NCBI RefSeq assembly: GCF_014284175.1
Contig: NZ_JACOGA010000008.1
Location: 180,592 to 244,591, forward strand
Direction: 5' to 3'
Length of the DNA stretch: 64,000 nt
Origin: Affinundibacterium flavidum
GTDB lineage: Bacteria; Pseudomonadota; Gammaproteobacteria; Burkholderiales; Burkholderiaceae_D
Part shown: piece after piece, positions 26,505 to 36,740 of the stretch
Layout of the letters: each line of letters opens with the position of its first letter
How positions within the stretch are numbered: the stretch's first letter is position 1
Made by a program: the position numbers and the translations under genes
The notes under the pieces: generated by a model
Told to the model about the DNA's origin: nothing
The model's input: the letters and a program-made list of their open reading frames with translations, nothing else
Databases searched by the model: none

Positions 26505-27383
26505 ATGAGTCCAAAAAAGAGTAAGACCCGGGGGGGGTCAATTAATGAGCGTATTGGTCAACACTACAGCGCATTATCGAAGTCGCACAAAATCACCGCA
26601 GATTACGTCGTCGCTAACTCTTTTAGAGCTGCCACGATGTCGATTGATGAGCTAGCCGATGCGGTCGGCATCTCCAACGCTACCGCCAATCGATTTGCAC
26701 GTGCGCTAGGGTTTGATGGTTATCCGCAATTTCGTGCCGAACTGGTGTCTGGATTTGAAACCATGTTGGCACCGATAGAAGAGCTTCGCTCAGAAATCAG
26801 CCGCGCATCGAGTAGCTCCGAAGTCATCAGCAGATCACTCGCCGACGACATCAGCAATCTGGAAATCACACGTAGAGAATTTCGTCCTGATATCTGCGAA
26901 CGCGCAGTAAATATGATTTTGGAAGCAGAACATATTTACATCGTAGGCTATGGTGCCAGCGCCTATCTGGGCGGCATTATGTGTCATGCGCTTACCAACT
27001 ATTGCAATAGTGTGCAGACCAATATTGGCACCGGTGGATCGGCGCAAGTATCACGGACGCTGTATAAATTCACTGAACGTGATTTAGTCATTGCGATTTC
27101 ATTTCCACGTTATTCCAGTGACGTGGTCACTTTGGTGACGCAGGCAAGCAAACGTAAAGTTCCTATCCTGGCGTTGACTGACAGACCGGCTTCACCGGTC
27201 GCGGCGATGGCCGATGTCACCTTGTATGCACAAACCAAACCGCAATTCAATTCAGAAGGCATCGTCCTATGCCTGATCGAAGCAATCTGTGCGGCGGTTG
27301 CGAATCAATCCGAAGCTTCCGTTGATATCGCGGCAGAAACGACGGAATTAATGCTGCCATGGTTGCATCACGGCAAAAAGTAG
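26505..27383 (+). CDS. MurR/RpiR-family transcriptional regulator
   Basis: 292 aa from ATG 26505; the frame is open back to 26400 but that part is not family-like. The N-terminal HTH domain (about residues 12-85) has SIDELADAVGISNATANRFARALGFDGYPQFRAEL. The SIS domain (about 125-260) has IYIVGYGASAYLGGIMCHALTNY and VIAISFPRYSSDVVTLVTQASKRKVPILALTD, and binds phosphosugars in relatives. No sugar-metabolism gene is adjacent, so the target is unknown. A run of eight G (26530-26537) lies in codons 9-11, so slipped replication there would switch the protein off. Confidence 0.85.
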   Translation: MSPKKSKTRGGSINERIGQHYSALSKSHKITADYVVANSFRAATMSIDELADAVGISNATANRFARALGFDGYPQFRAELVSGFETMLAPIEELRSEISRASSSSEVISRSLADDISNLEITRREFRPDICERAVNMILEAEHIYIVGYGASAYLGGIMCHALTNYCNSVQTNIGTGGSAQVSRTLYKFTERDLVIAISFPRYSSDVVTLVTQASKRKVPILALTDRPASPVAAMADVTLYAQTKPQFNSEGIVLCLIEAICAAVANQSEASVDIAAETTELMLPWLHHGKK

Positions 27384-27473
27384 CGCGCGCTTGATTTAGA
27401 TCAGTTCAGGCTTTGACGCAAGGCCTATCATTGCTGGGTAGCACTTCCCCCAGAAATGATAGGAGCTTTACTC

Positions 27474-27719
27474 ATGCAAGTTGAACATCATCCGTTAGCA
27501 CTCGAATTCCCAGAATTTAAAGAAACCATTCATACTTTGAAATTAGCGAATGCTCATTTCGCTAAATTATTTGATGAATACACAGACACTGACAAAGCGA
27601 TCAACCGCGCAGAAAATGGCGTAGAACATTTGGCAGATGCAGCTTTAGAAACTTTGAAAAAGGTACGTATTAGTTTGAAAGATCAATTGTTCCAATTATT
27701 GCAAACTCACGCCGCGTAA
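27474..27719 (+). CDS. YdcH/DUF465 family protein
   Basis: 81 aa from the ATG at 27474, which has AGGAG eight bases upstream. It has the usual DUF465 shape, a short helical hairpin: HPLALEFPEFKETIHTLKLANAHFAKLFDEYTDTDKAINRAE. Members are small cytoplasmic proteins of unknown role. Single gene with a terminator after it. Confidence 0.9.
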   Translation: MQVEHHPLALEFPEFKETIHTLKLANAHFAKLFDEYTDTDKAINRAENGVEHLADAALETLKKVRISLKDQLFQLLQTHAA

Positions 27720-27789
27720 ATACACACGCAGTGATCTTGCAGGCTCAATTGTGTTTCGATTGGCAGGCAAAAAGTAGTACGATAATTTT

Positions 27790-27814
27790 AGGCGAACTTA
27801 GGTTCGCCTTTTTT
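27790..27814 (+). terminator. Rho-independent terminator of the DUF465 gene
   Basis: AGGCGAAC-TTAG-GTTCGCCT with a T-run. The pyrC-DUF3025 operon ends on the other side. Confidence 0.85.
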
Positions 27815-27851
27815 ATCTTCGAAGTTTTAAATAATTCAGGCAATTAGGTGC

Positions 27852-28652
27852 TTAGGTGCTTAAGCGCTTAGGTCGAAACACCGATGCATCCGCATAAAAA
27901 TCTGCATCTTGTCCCTGCCACCAATCTGGCACACCCAACACGGGTAAAGGCGTGTAATCGCCAGTACTTAGACTATGTGTTTGCAGTTGAGCACTCACTT
28001 GCGTATCTAATTGCCGTGCTTGTTGTGCGTGATCTTGGGAAAAGAAATCCGCCTCTACCCACACTACCCAGGCATGTGCGGTAATTGCTTTATAGGGTTG
28101 CACCAGCTTCTCCATCAAGGCATGACCAAAACTCCACACCTGTGCCACTTCGGCAAATTGCGCGCGTTGATGCACAAAGACTTCTTGCCAATGATGCGCT
28201 CGCAAAGACTCTAAAATGCTTTGTCCACACTCAGAATTTTCTAACACCAAGAGCGCCGCATTTTCATCGAATATCGTCGCGGCATCGCGGGCTGGGCCAC
28301 GCGATTTCCCTATGCCTAAACTGGCAATCTGCGCAGCTTGTAGTGCATTGAGTTGACGTTTAATAAGCGGAAAACTTAGCCACACAAGCGCATTAAAAAA
28401 ATCATGCAGATTTTCCCGCGTCGGTACTTTTCCCGCTGCACTGATGTGACTTTCGTAGGCAACACCTTCAGGTAATTCTTCTTGCAAAATAAATTGCAAA
28501 GACAGGCTGCAATGATTTTGCAAACCCTGAGCGCGTGCTGCTTGATTCAATGCGGCACGCCAATCGTCCTGCGCCAGAATTTGATTGGCAGCAGGAAGTA
28601 TCGATGCCAACCAAGGACGCGACCAATCGATGACCGAGTAAAACTTTGTCAT
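27852..28652 (-). CDS. DUF3025 domain protein
   Basis: 266 aa. Family marks: WSRPWLASILPAANQIL at the N-terminus, PTRENLHDFFNALVWLSFPLIKRQLNALQA, then SRGPARDAATIFDENAALLVL and FGHALMEKLVQPYKAITAHAWVV. The family is proteobacterial and has no known activity. It begins 7 bp after the pyrC stop, so it is in the same operon. No signal peptide. Confidence 0.88.
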   Translation of the reverse strand: MTKFYSVIDWSRPWLASILPAANQILAQDDWRAALNQAARAQGLQNHCSLSLQFILQEELPEGVAYESHISAAGKVPTRENLHDFFNALVWLSFPLIKRQLNALQAAQIASLGIGKSRGPARDAATIFDENAALLVLENSECGQSILESLRAHHWQEVFVHQRAQFAEVAQVWSFGHALMEKLVQPYKAITAHAWVVWVEADFFSQDHAQQARQLDTQVSAQLQTHSLSTGDYTPLPVLGVPDWWQGQDADFYADASVFRPKRLST

Positions 28653-28659
28653 CGCAAAT

Positions 28660-29712
28660 TTACGCCGTCACTTTCCAATTAATGGTTTCCCCGCCATTCA
28701 AAGGCACGAGACTTCCATCGAGATAACTCAACTCATTCGGCAAAGTCCAGCTCTCGCGCTTCAAAGTCATGCTGCCAGTATTGCGTGGTAACTGATAAAA
28801 ATCTGGGCCAAAGAAACTGGCAAAACCTTCCAACTTATCCAAGGCATCAACTTGGTCAAAAGCCTGTGCATACAATTCCATCGCATGCAAAGCGGTGTAG
28901 CAACCAGCGCAACCGCAGGCGTGTTCTTTCACACCTTTAGCATGTGGTGCAGAATCAGTCCCGAGGAAGAAACGCGGATTACCCGACGTCGCCGCTTTCA
29001 CCAAAGCCTGGCGATGGGTTTCGCGCTTCAACACTGGCAAACAATAGTAGTGTGGGCGGATACCGCCTTTAAAAATTTCGTTACGGTTGTATAACAGATG
29101 ATGCGCAGTAATCGTTGCGGCTATCGGGCCGCTCGCTTCGGCGACATAAGCTGCTGCTTCGCTGGTGGTGATGTGTTCAAACACAACTTTGAGTTCTGGC
29201 ATATCGGCACGTAAAGGCTTCATCACCGTATCGATAAACACCGCTTCACGATCAAACAAATCAATCTCAGGACTCGTCACTTCACCATGCACCAAGAACG
29301 GCATGCCGACTTCTTGCATCACTTCTAAAGTTTTATAACACTTACGCAAATCCGTTACACCCGCGTCCGAATTGGTCGTTGCACCGGCAGGATACAATTT
29401 CACTGCGTGTACAAAACCACTGTCTTTGGCACGGCGAATTTCATCAGGTGGCGTATTGTCAGTCAAATACAAAGTCATCAAAGGCTCGAACGTCATGCCT
29501 TCAGGTAAAGCCGCCAAGATGCGTTGACGGTAGGCACCAGCCAATTCAGTGGTAGTCACTGGCGGCTTCAAATTTGGCATCACAATCGCCCGTGCAAATT
29601 GCGCTGCTGTGTGTGGCAAGACTGTTTTGAGTGCATCACCATCGCGTAGGTGAAGATGCCAGTCATCTGAACGGGTGATTTTTAATTCCTGAATTTGCGG
29701 TGGATTTGTCAT
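28660..29712 (-). CDS. pyrC: Dihydroorotase
   Basis: 350 aa class II (E. coli-type) dihydroorotase; it closes carbamoyl aspartate to dihydroorotate in pyrimidine synthesis. Metal ligands: HLH in [12 protein letters not shown] near residue 17, a carboxylated Lys in [14 protein letters not shown], His in FLVHGEVT and [10 protein letters not shown], and a catalytic Asp in [16 protein letters not shown]. Length is normal. GAGAG precedes the ATG. DUF3025 is downstream in the same operon. Confidence 0.96.
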   Translation of the reverse strand: MTNPPQIQELKITRSDDWHLHLRDGDALKTVLPHTAAQFARAIVMPNLKPPVTTTELAGAYRQRILAALPEGMTFEPLMTLYLTDNTPPDEIRRAKDSGFVHAVKLYPAGATTNSDAGVTDLRKCYKTLEVMQEVGMPFLVHGEVTSPEIDLFDREAVFIDTVMKPLRADMPELKVVFEHITTSEAAAYVAEASGPIAATITAHHLLYNRNEIFKGGIRPHYYCLPVLKRETHRQALVKAATSGNPRFFLGTDSAPHAKGVKEHACGCAGCYTALHAMELYAQAFDQVDALDKLEGFASFFGPDFYQLPRNTGSMTLKRESWTLPNELSYLDGSLVPLNGGETINWKVTA

Positions 29713-29878
29713 AGTGGCTCTCAGAATCGAGTAATAGGCAACAAAATGGTAAAGCAGCTTTCTCGCTTACTTATCTTCATTCGCCAAGAAAACCGCTATT
29801 TTACCGTTTTAGTTCGCAAAGATCGATTTTATGACGGCGTCAGCATGCTACCCCGCCGCCACTAATCACGTGCAAGGT

Positions 29879-30919
29879 TCAATCAATACCAAAATCAAAC
29901 ACGTCAATTCCAATTTCGTCATCGGCTATATCTGCAACGTAGTTGACATTGATGTTTTTCAAATAACCATATTGTGTGTCAAACGAGAATCCTACAAATA
30001 CTGCTTGTCTCACATAAGCTTGATCGGCAAAATCAAATAGGCTTTGAATAGTTCTTATGTTCTTGTCATTGATTCCTCGATCAACCGGAACATGTTTGAG
30101 CCTAGTATACGCCTCAGTAATACGACCATTGCGTACCACAACGGTGACGTCAACGAGCCCACAAAAACAGCGATAACCATAGCTATAATGATAATTTTGC
30201 AGATTTGCCGCTTCCCACTTTTGTTTTCCTGCTGTCAGCAACAAGGCATCAATATTGAGATTAAGCTTCTGAAGCGCTACTTCTTGTCGCATCAAGGTGC
30301 TAATTTGACTGAACTGCACCGTACCTAAGCCTCGTTTCATCGCGCCAAGTTTGTCTGCGTAAGTAACCGTCTTCGGTTCATCGTTGTAGGCCTCTAGGTC
30401 AGGCACTTGTTGACTTGGTGAGATGTGATGAAAGTCGCTTAACATGCTCAGTTTGAGGACATTGTGCAGCGCGCTCTTCACGTCTTCTTCTGCAGCAGTG
30501 ATGCTGCTTAGTGTCACGCCCTTTGAAATAGCATCTGGGTTGAAATGTGCAAAAAAATCGGACAACTCAGATCGCAAAACACGGGTCGCTAATAGTTCTG
30601 TTAAATCGGTAATATTGACTGCTTCGCCTTGCATGCTCAGGGCATGTAGCTTTTGTTTGCCATTGTCTATGCTCAGCTCTAACATACAGGGCAATTCAAG
30701 CTGACGCACTGCGATGCTGAATTTCCCATCCGCTTGCGTTGTCGCACTTCCACTTCCACGTCGACATTTTGCTAAAACTGGTGCGCCAGCAACAGGCTGC
30801 GCATCAAAGGCGAGACCCGTCAGATACTGCGGATTGTCTTGTACAGCGGACTCCTGACCTCCGCAGGCAAGCAGCAATCCAGAAACGCCTATGCACAAGA
30901 TTAAAGATAATGATTTCAT
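29879..30919 (-). CDS. Lipoprotein with DUF6174-like C-terminus
   Basis: 346 aa from ATG 30919 (GTG 30928 is also possible; GGGAGTGG lies just upstream). The lipobox LLLACGG gives a lipid-anchored Cys near residue 19. Residues 35-130 look like a carboxypeptidase-regulatory/Ig-like module (FDAQPVAGAPVLAKCRRGSGSATTQADGKFSI). The C-terminal part has NYHYSYGYRCFCGLVDVTVVVRNGRI, as in DUF6174. An outer-membrane or periplasmic location is likely; the function is unknown. Confidence 0.75.
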   Translation of the reverse strand: MKSLSLILCIGVSGLLLACGGQESAVQDNPQYLTGLAFDAQPVAGAPVLAKCRRGSGSATTQADGKFSIAVRQLELPCMLELSIDNGKQKLHALSMQGEAVNITDLTELLATRVLRSELSDFFAHFNPDAISKGVTLSSITAAEEDVKSALHNVLKLSMLSDFHHISPSQQVPDLEAYNDEPKTVTYADKLGAMKRGLGTVQFSQISTLMRQEVALQKLNLNIDALLLTAGKQKWEAANLQNYHYSYGYRCFCGLVDVTVVVRNGRITEAYTRLKHVPVDRGINDKNIRTIQSLFDFADQAYVRQAVFVGFSFDTQYGYLKNINVNYVADIADDEIGIDVFDFGID

Positions 30920-31130
30920 CCACACCACTCCCTGAAAAAAGTGAGCGAATTTTAATGCAAAAAAGTAATTTAAGGCTGAAATGACTTATTTAATTTGTCT
31001 GAAATCTGTATCAGATGTGATGATCACGATTGATGCCGTAAAGGAATGTTCCTACTAAATCTCGAATAGTGAGGTGCAATGGGTGCAGTGAGTGCGATAG
31101 CGTTAATCGCACCATGTTATCGGAACTGAG

Positions 31131-32021
31131 CTAGTTAAAAACTTTATCCGAAGGAAATCGTAAGCTATCACGTAGCAGAAAATTCATCGGTAATCCGTAA
31201 TTAAGGCCCGATGTCGGCAATGGCTGCATGAACCACTTTTCATAGAGTTTGCTGAGCTCACCTTCATTTATCATTCTGGCGATCTCTTTATCGACCAAGG
31301 CTTTCAAGGCCGAATCATCTTTTGCAAACACAATGCTTTGTGCTTCTATGCCTATGCCGTCACCAACGATTTTCCACTTTTCTGGTTGAGTAACGATGGC
31401 GCGTAAACCCGCCAGATTCACTTCCTCCATTACCACTGCATCTGCTTTTCCTGCTAATAATGTTTCAAACGCCGCACTTGAAGTGCTGGCTTCTATTAAG
31501 TTTACTGATGTATCGCTCAATCGAGTTTGTTGTCGCAATAAATTCGCAGTGCTACTGCCTCTCAATATGACTACGCGTTTTTGCGTTAAATCTGACCAAT
31601 TTTTAATGCTTGATTCGACTTTTGTCAGTATGCGAGTTGCAGAGAAAAAATAAGGAATGGTGAAGGCAACTTGCTTGCGTCGCTCAGCGGTATTGGCGGT
31701 AGTACCGCACTCCATATCAGCTTTTTCCTCCTGGAGGGCGATGAATCGATTACTGGGATTTACCAATAAGTAACTGACAGCCAATTGTGGAAGCTTCAAT
31801 TCGCGTTTGATACGCTCAACAACTTTGCTACAAATATCCATTGCATAGCCTATGGGCTTGCTGTCTTCAGATAAATAAGAAATTGGTATGCTGGCAGCAC
31901 GATGTGCGATGACAATAGTTTTACGCTCTTTGATACGCGCTAAGGTGTCGGCGGCGTTGGCTTCTGCTGTAACTTCTGCGGTGAATAGCAGGATTAAGGC
32001 GTAACTTAACAACTTGAACAC
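31131..32021 (-). CDS. Periplasmic amino-acid-type solute-binding protein
   Basis: 296 aa with a GTG start and AAGAAAG site. The signal peptide ends near TAEANA. The mature protein is a type II periplasmic-binding (SBP_bac_3) domain: IVIAHRAASIPISYLSEDSKPIGYAMDICSKVVERI, ECGTTANTAERRKQVAFTIPYF, RVVILRGSSTANLL, KADAVVMEE. It resembles glutamate/aspartate binders (GltI). No permease or ATPase gene is adjacent, so it is an orphan or serves a distant transporter. Confidence 0.85.
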   Translation of the reverse strand: MFKLLSYALILLFTAEVTAEANAADTLARIKERKTIVIAHRAASIPISYLSEDSKPIGYAMDICSKVVERIKRELKLPQLAVSYLLVNPSNRFIALQEEKADMECGTTANTAERRKQVAFTIPYFFSATRILTKVESSIKNWSDLTQKRVVILRGSSTANLLRQQTRLSDTSVNLIEASTSSAAFETLLAGKADAVVMEEVNLAGLRAIVTQPEKWKIVGDGIGIEAQSIVFAKDDSALKALVDKEIARMINEGELSKLYEKWFMQPLPTSGLNYGLPMNFLLRDSLRFPSDKVFN

Positions 32022-32148
32022 GGTGTTCTTTCTTGGGGGGAGATGTTTGCCGTGGTATTTTACACTTTGAAGGGTTTGTGTGTTGCGTGGGCTGGTTTGG
32101 ATTTCTTTTGTTTTCGGTTATCAGAGCTCAACTTTACGACCTCTGGCC

Positions 32149-32184
32149 GGGAGTGGCTCGGCGGCCACTCACTTTTCTTTATCT
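32149..32184. repeat. Partial copy of the GGTCGGG...CCACTCACTTTTCTT repeat
   Basis: GGCCGGGAGTGGCTCGGCGGCCACTCACTTTTCTT matches the left end of the large inverted repeat at 58384-58942 with few differences. Confidence 0.65.
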
Positions 32185-32197
32185 AACATCACGAACC

Positions 32198-32322
32198 ATT
32201 GAGCCAAGAGAAATTTGATTCTCGGGATGCTGTGCTAGGCGCTTCCCGCAGCAATACCCAAGTATTGCGAGGACAAGCAACAACGCACAGCGCCCGAAAA
32301 TCAAATTTATCGCCGCGCTCAA
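32198..32322. repeat. Dispersed palindromic repeat, copy at the gdh 3' end
   Basis: Arms AAATTTGATTCTCGGGATGCTGTGC (32211) and GCACAGCGCCCGAAAATCAAATTT (32285) pair almost fully, with outer ATTGAGC/GCTCAAT. The core words TGCTAGGCGC, GCAATAC..GTATTGCGAGG and GCAACAACGCA are shared with the copy in the TPP riboswitch (8856-8974). It abuts the stop codon of the glutamate dehydrogenase gene and could shape its 3' end. Confidence 0.82.
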
Positions 32323-33609
32323 TTAAGGGTAGAGACCTCTGACTTCCCGCGCTTGCAATACACGCGTACAACCAATAATAAACGCCGCAGTACGCAGAGA
32401 CACTTTCTTGTCTTCTGTGACATGCCATACTGAATGGAAGGCTTCTTTCATGATGCGGGTCAAGCGATTATTGATTTCGTCTTCTGTCCAGAAATAACTG
32501 GAGAAATCTTGCACCCATTCAAAATAAGAAACCGTCACACCACCAGCATTTGCGATCACGTCTGGTACGACTAACACGCCACGATCACGCAAGATATCAT
32601 CAGCTTCTGGTGTAGTTGGGCCGTTTGCACCTTCAAGGATAATTTTGGCTTTGATCTCATTCGCGTTCGCTTCGGTAATTTGTTGCTCCAACGCGGCTGG
32701 GATCATGATGTCGCAATTGACTGACCAGAACTCATTGTTCGGCAATACGGCTTCTATGCCTTCGAATCCAGCCACGCTGCCGTGTGCTGCCACGTGATCC
32801 AACAGTTTTGGAACATCCAAGCCATTTGAGTGGAAAATCGTGCCACCATGATCTTGTACTGCGACGACTTTGGAACCGGCTTCGGCGAACAAACGAGCGG
32901 CAATACCACCGACATTACCAAAACCTTGCACCGCGATTTTTGCACCAGCGATGGTCACGCCTTTTTTTGCAGCAGCTTCGCAACCGACCACAAAAACGCC
33001 ACGACCTGTTGCTTCACGACGCCCCAAACTGCCACCGAGAGAAATTGGCTTGCCTGTGACCACACCAGTTGCGGTACGGCCTTCGTTCATGGAGTAGGTA
33101 TCCATCATCCACGCCATAGTCTGTTCATTGGTGTTGACGTCTGGTGCAGGAATGTCTTTGTCCGGGCCAATGATAATGCCGATTTCTGACGTATAACGAC
33201 GCGTCATGCGCATCAATTCACCACGTGACAGCGTCTTAGGATCAACACGGATACCACCCTTAGCGCCACCGTAAGGAACATTCACTGCGGAGTTTTTAAT
33301 CGTCATCCAAGCTGACAACGCCATTACTTCCGACAAAGTCACGTCTTGATGAAAACGCACGCCGCCTTTACCAGGGCCACGAGAGGTATTGTGCTGTACG
33401 CGATAACCTTCGAAGTGGGCAATCGTGCCGTCATCACGTTCGATAGGTACATCCACCACCAAAATACGCTTAGGACGTTTTAAAGTTTCGACCCAGCGTG
33501 ACAAGCTGCCGAGGTAAGGCGTTACGCGGTCGATTTGTTCCAGATAAACATTCCAAGGACCTGTCGCATGTGGGGTCAGGTAGGAAGGGATTTGATGATT
33601 ACTAGACAT
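32323..33609 (-). CDS. gdhA: Glutamate dehydrogenase (Glu/Leu/Phe/Val family)
   Basis: 428 aa. It interconverts glutamate and 2-oxoglutarate with ammonia. Seen are the substrate-site segments [15 protein letters not shown] and [15 protein letters not shown] (catalytic Lys), the [17 protein letters not shown] region, and a Rossmann fold with [17 protein letters not shown]. The C-terminus ([15 protein letters not shown]) is typical of the hexameric, about 420-430 aa class. Cofactor choice is not clear. A palindromic repeat abuts the stop. The symbol is by family only. Confidence 0.9.
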   Translation of the reverse strand: MSSNHQIPSYLTPHATGPWNVYLEQIDRVTPYLGSLSRWVETLKRPKRILVVDVPIERDDGTIAHFEGYRVQHNTSRGPGKGGVRFHQDVTLSEVMALSAWMTIKNSAVNVPYGGAKGGIRVDPKTLSRGELMRMTRRYTSEIGIIIGPDKDIPAPDVNTNEQTMAWMMDTYSMNEGRTATGVVTGKPISLGGSLGRREATGRGVFVVGCEAAAKKGVTIAGAKIAVQGFGNVGGIAARLFAEAGSKVVAVQDHGGTIFHSNGLDVPKLLDHVAAHGSVAGFEGIEAVLPNNEFWSVNCDIMIPAALEQQITEANANEIKAKIILEGANGPTTPEADDILRDRGVLVVPDVIANAGGVTVSYFEWVQDFSSYFWTEDEINNRLTRIMKEAFHSVWHVTEDKKVSLRTAAFIIGCTRVLQAREVRGLYP

Positions 33610-34178
33610 GGTAAGTCTCGCTTATTTTGGTAAATTTCGGGTAAATCTTCTTGGGGTTAAATTCTTATATTTGACTGCATTCGGCACTGGAAAAAAATTT
33701 GCACCGAGCCCATCAAAGGCAGCGAATCTTAAGGCAAATCTTTGCACGCCCTCCAATGCTTTGTTTGCATTCAACTATGCGCGAAATGCATAATATTTAT
33801 TTTCACTACTTATTTCGCTACCTAAATGGTCATTTTTTAGTCTTTATCCGAATGAGGATTTATGCCTTGCAAAAACTAACAAGAATCAAGCCCCATAAGA
33901 CTTTCGAGCGAATTGTGGAATGTGTTAAATGTGATTTTGAGGCAGGAGTGGGGAGGAAATCTCTAGATGCTAGAAAAGAGAATTTTTCTTGAGCTGGCAC
34001 AAGCCTTCAGACATTTTCAGTACTGAATCTTTATGTGTAAGGTTGGAGATTGGAAATCGGAAAAGAAAAAATCACTTCATCCAAGCCTGTTGTCTGTAAA
34101 CCTTACGGCCACCCGACGGAGCGGGTATGTGAGAAACGAAAGCGCAAAGAATCAATCGACAAACAAAAAACTGGCGAT
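33610..34178. other. Intergenic region, nothing recognised
   Basis: About 570 bp upstream of the dehydrogenase gene. Short frames exist but lack ribosome sites and recognisable sequence. No repeat of the window's families was seen. It should hold the gdh promoter. Confidence 0.4.
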
Positions 34179-36740
34179 TTAAGCAGGAACTGCCTCTGGC
34201 TCTGATATTGATTTGGGGTGATTCAAAGCTTCTAGCAAAGCTTTATCGACGACATGATCAACGGACACCACCGTCGCACGTCCATCGCGGAAATTTCTTT
34301 CTAGCTCATCGACTGCTACCGAGAATGATTTCTCTTTTTGACTAGAAGTAAAAATAAACAGGCTGCGCATGGGGCTAACCCAAGCTAACCTCACTTTTTG
34401 TAAAGTGTTGTCTAGTTTGCGGAACTGCACCCAAACGCCGCGTTCCAGACCAGCGACCGTGGTGGCAGCTTCTTCGATCGCCCGCTCAATCTTCGCGACT
34501 ATCGATTCTTGACTAATTTCTGGCGTTGGCGCTGCAGGTTTCGCTTTATTTTGCGCCTGTGCTTGCTCTTCACCAGGAACAGTATCAGCCTCGTTCACGA
34601 CTTCAGCATTGTCAGTTGCAACAGTTGCTTTTGCTTGTGCTTGGGCTTGTGCTTGAGCTTCTTCCAAGGCTTTTTGTTCCGCATCGGCTTTGGCTTTTTC
34701 TAATTCCTGAGCGACCAAGCGCATTTTTTCAGCTTCTTCAGCCTGCGCTTTCGATTTCGCCTCGGCCTCTGCTTTTGCGCGTTTTTCTAAGCGGCGTTCG
34801 GTGGCAATCTTGGCGGCTTCTACCGCGATTTCCATCTGGCGCTCTGGAGACAATTCTAACGGTGCACGTACGATGGACGCATGGCATTCAGCCAGATCGG
34901 CAAAAAATTGCACGCGATCTGCATCTTCCCATTTGATCAGACTTAACCATTTGTTCAGGCGTGCCAATATGCCGGGCAAGCGATTGATCATGTCTTGTCG
35001 CTGCGCCAGTGTCATCTTTGGTTTGATACTCCAGATCAAATCATCCATGGTCTTGATCGCATCTTCAACTGCGTGTGGCTTTTGATCTTGTACGCTATAG
35101 GCAAGCGTCAATACTTTAGTCCAACGATGCTCTAAGAATGTCTCAACAAATGCCATTACCTCACCCGTACCTATGCGCATAGAGATGTCATTAGTAGCGG
35201 AAATACTGGCTTGTTTAAATTTCTCCCTTTGCAGTGCACGATTAATCGGCGCTTGCAAAGCTTCTATCGTTGCGGCTTCCTCTTTCTTAATGAAATTTTC
35301 AAGGTCGGTGACAACTTCATCGAATAAATCTAACTGCTGATCAAATTCTTTTTGTACGCGTATAACATTGCGCTGCATCTCCTGAAATAATGGATCGTTC
35401 TGACCTTTTTCAGGATCTAACTCAACACTGTATTTCGACAATAAGTCGATCAAGCGGCGTGCCGGATGCGCATCTTGGAAGAAAAAATCTTTATCAATTA
35501 AAGCCGCCTTCAACACCGGCACTTGCAGTGCACTAATGAGCTCTTTAATCGGGTCAGCAATTTCATGATTGCTCAAAACACCGTCAAACACATGCGACAT
35601 CAAATCAAAAGTATGCTTCTCGACGCCGCTATGAAACATCGATGGCATTTCTTGGCGCAAATTCGACAAGCGCATAGCTTGTTGAGCGCCCGATACCAAT
35701 TGATGTATCGCCATGTTTTTCTGGACACCCGCCAGATATTGAAACAGCTCTGAATTAGCGGGCTGAAAACTAGCCGATGAATTGGGGAAATGCATTCCAC
35801 CCATTGCTTGCGACATCGCCGCACCAGAGCCTGCCATTCCGGCAGAACCGGCACCACCACTACTACCGCCACCACCGCCGCCGAGTCCACTTCCACCGCC
35901 CATGCCACTGACGCCACCAGAGCCACCAGATGGCACACCAGATTGCTCGGAGAAATATTGTTCAAGTTTTTTGGTGACTTCGTTTTTAACCACTTCGCCC
36001 ACACGCTCAGCTTCGGCACTCGCCTGCTTACGTTTCATGCGGTAGGATTCTTGCAAATCGGGCAGGACACCACGAACCACCAATAACTCATTTAATGCTT
36101 GATACACAGGTCCTAAATCAAAAATCAGATCACTGAGCATAGGCAATACATAGTCGTGTGCTGATTTTTCAGGATTGAACTCACACCAAGCAGCGTTGAG
36201 TACACGCAAAAAAATCTCAGGCCTAAATGGGTTTTGAACCAAATTAATTGTTTCTACATCCAACAAGCTGGCCAAGCGCATGTTCAACGCAGCCAAACTT
36301 TCGGCATGATCCAACTCCAGAGAACGACTCGCACGGCTGATACTGAGCTTCAAATCCATCTCTTCGTAAGAGACGAGCGTCATGCCTTCATCGGACAAAG
36401 CAATGGGTGCTTTTTTTTCCGGGCTGCGGATCACTGCAGCTTCACTCTTCAGCGTTTTTTCCAGTATGCCGGAACAAAGATAGTAATAAGTATACGTACT
36501 GTTTTTCAGTAATTGCGCACCGTGAAAATACAGAGCGGCTTCTTTTGCGTCACTAGCTTCTTCGGATTTTACAAATAAGGCATGCGATAAGCGCGCCGCA
36601 AATGCGTCGATCTGCAGAGCGGTCAATTGATAGGCGTGTTGTACCAAGGCTTGCCAAGTATCCAGCTTTTCCAATGAAATTGGCGCTTTGACCTTAGGAT
36701 TCCCCTCGACTTGCTTTCGATGTGCTTGGTTTTTGGACAT
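34179..36740 (-). CDS. DUF1631 family protein
   Basis: 853 aa soluble protein. The mostly helical body (LTALQIDAFAARLSHALF..., MLSDLIFDLGPVYQALNELLVVRGVLPDL) belongs to DUF1631, found mainly in Beta- and Gammaproteobacteria and sometimes mislabelled thymidine phosphorylase. Residues about 270-315 are a glycine-rich low-complexity linker. Residues about 665-740 are a Lys/Glu/Ala-Gln coiled coil (EAQAQAQAQAKA). A C-terminal part (VWVQFRKLDNTLQKVRLAWVSPMRSLFIFTSSQ) is PilZ-like, so cyclic di-GMP binding is possible but not shown. Confidence 0.85.
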   Translation of the reverse strand: MSKNQAHRKQVEGNPKVKAPISLEKLDTWQALVQHAYQLTALQIDAFAARLSHALFVKSEEASDAKEAALYFHGAQLLKNSTYTYYYLCSGILEKTLKSEAAVIRSPEKKAPIALSDEGMTLVSYEEMDLKLSISRASRSLELDHAESLAALNMRLASLLDVETINLVQNPFRPEIFLRVLNAAWCEFNPEKSAHDYVLPMLSDLIFDLGPVYQALNELLVVRGVLPDLQESYRMKRKQASAEAERVGEVVKNEVTKKLEQYFSEQSGVPSGGSGGVSGMGGGSGLGGGGGGSSGGAGSAGMAGSGAAMSQAMGGMHFPNSSASFQPANSELFQYLAGVQKNMAIHQLVSGAQQAMRLSNLRQEMPSMFHSGVEKHTFDLMSHVFDGVLSNHEIADPIKELISALQVPVLKAALIDKDFFFQDAHPARRLIDLLSKYSVELDPEKGQNDPLFQEMQRNVIRVQKEFDQQLDLFDEVVTDLENFIKKEEAATIEALQAPINRALQREKFKQASISATNDISMRIGTGEVMAFVETFLEHRWTKVLTLAYSVQDQKPHAVEDAIKTMDDLIWSIKPKMTLAQRQDMINRLPGILARLNKWLSLIKWEDADRVQFFADLAECHASIVRAPLELSPERQMEIAVEAAKIATERRLEKRAKAEAEAKSKAQAEEAEKMRLVAQELEKAKADAEQKALEEAQAQAQAQAKATVATDNAEVVNEADTVPGEEQAQAQNKAKPAAPTPEISQESIVAKIERAIEEAATTVAGLERGVWVQFRKLDNTLQKVRLAWVSPMRSLFIFTSSQKEKSFSVAVDELERNFRDGRATVVSVDHVVDKALLEALNHPKSISEPEAVPA

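Noticed and set aside
33608..33992. Overlapping small plus-strand ORFs upstream of gdh
   Set aside because: No ribosome-binding site, no recognisable motif, and they overlap one another.
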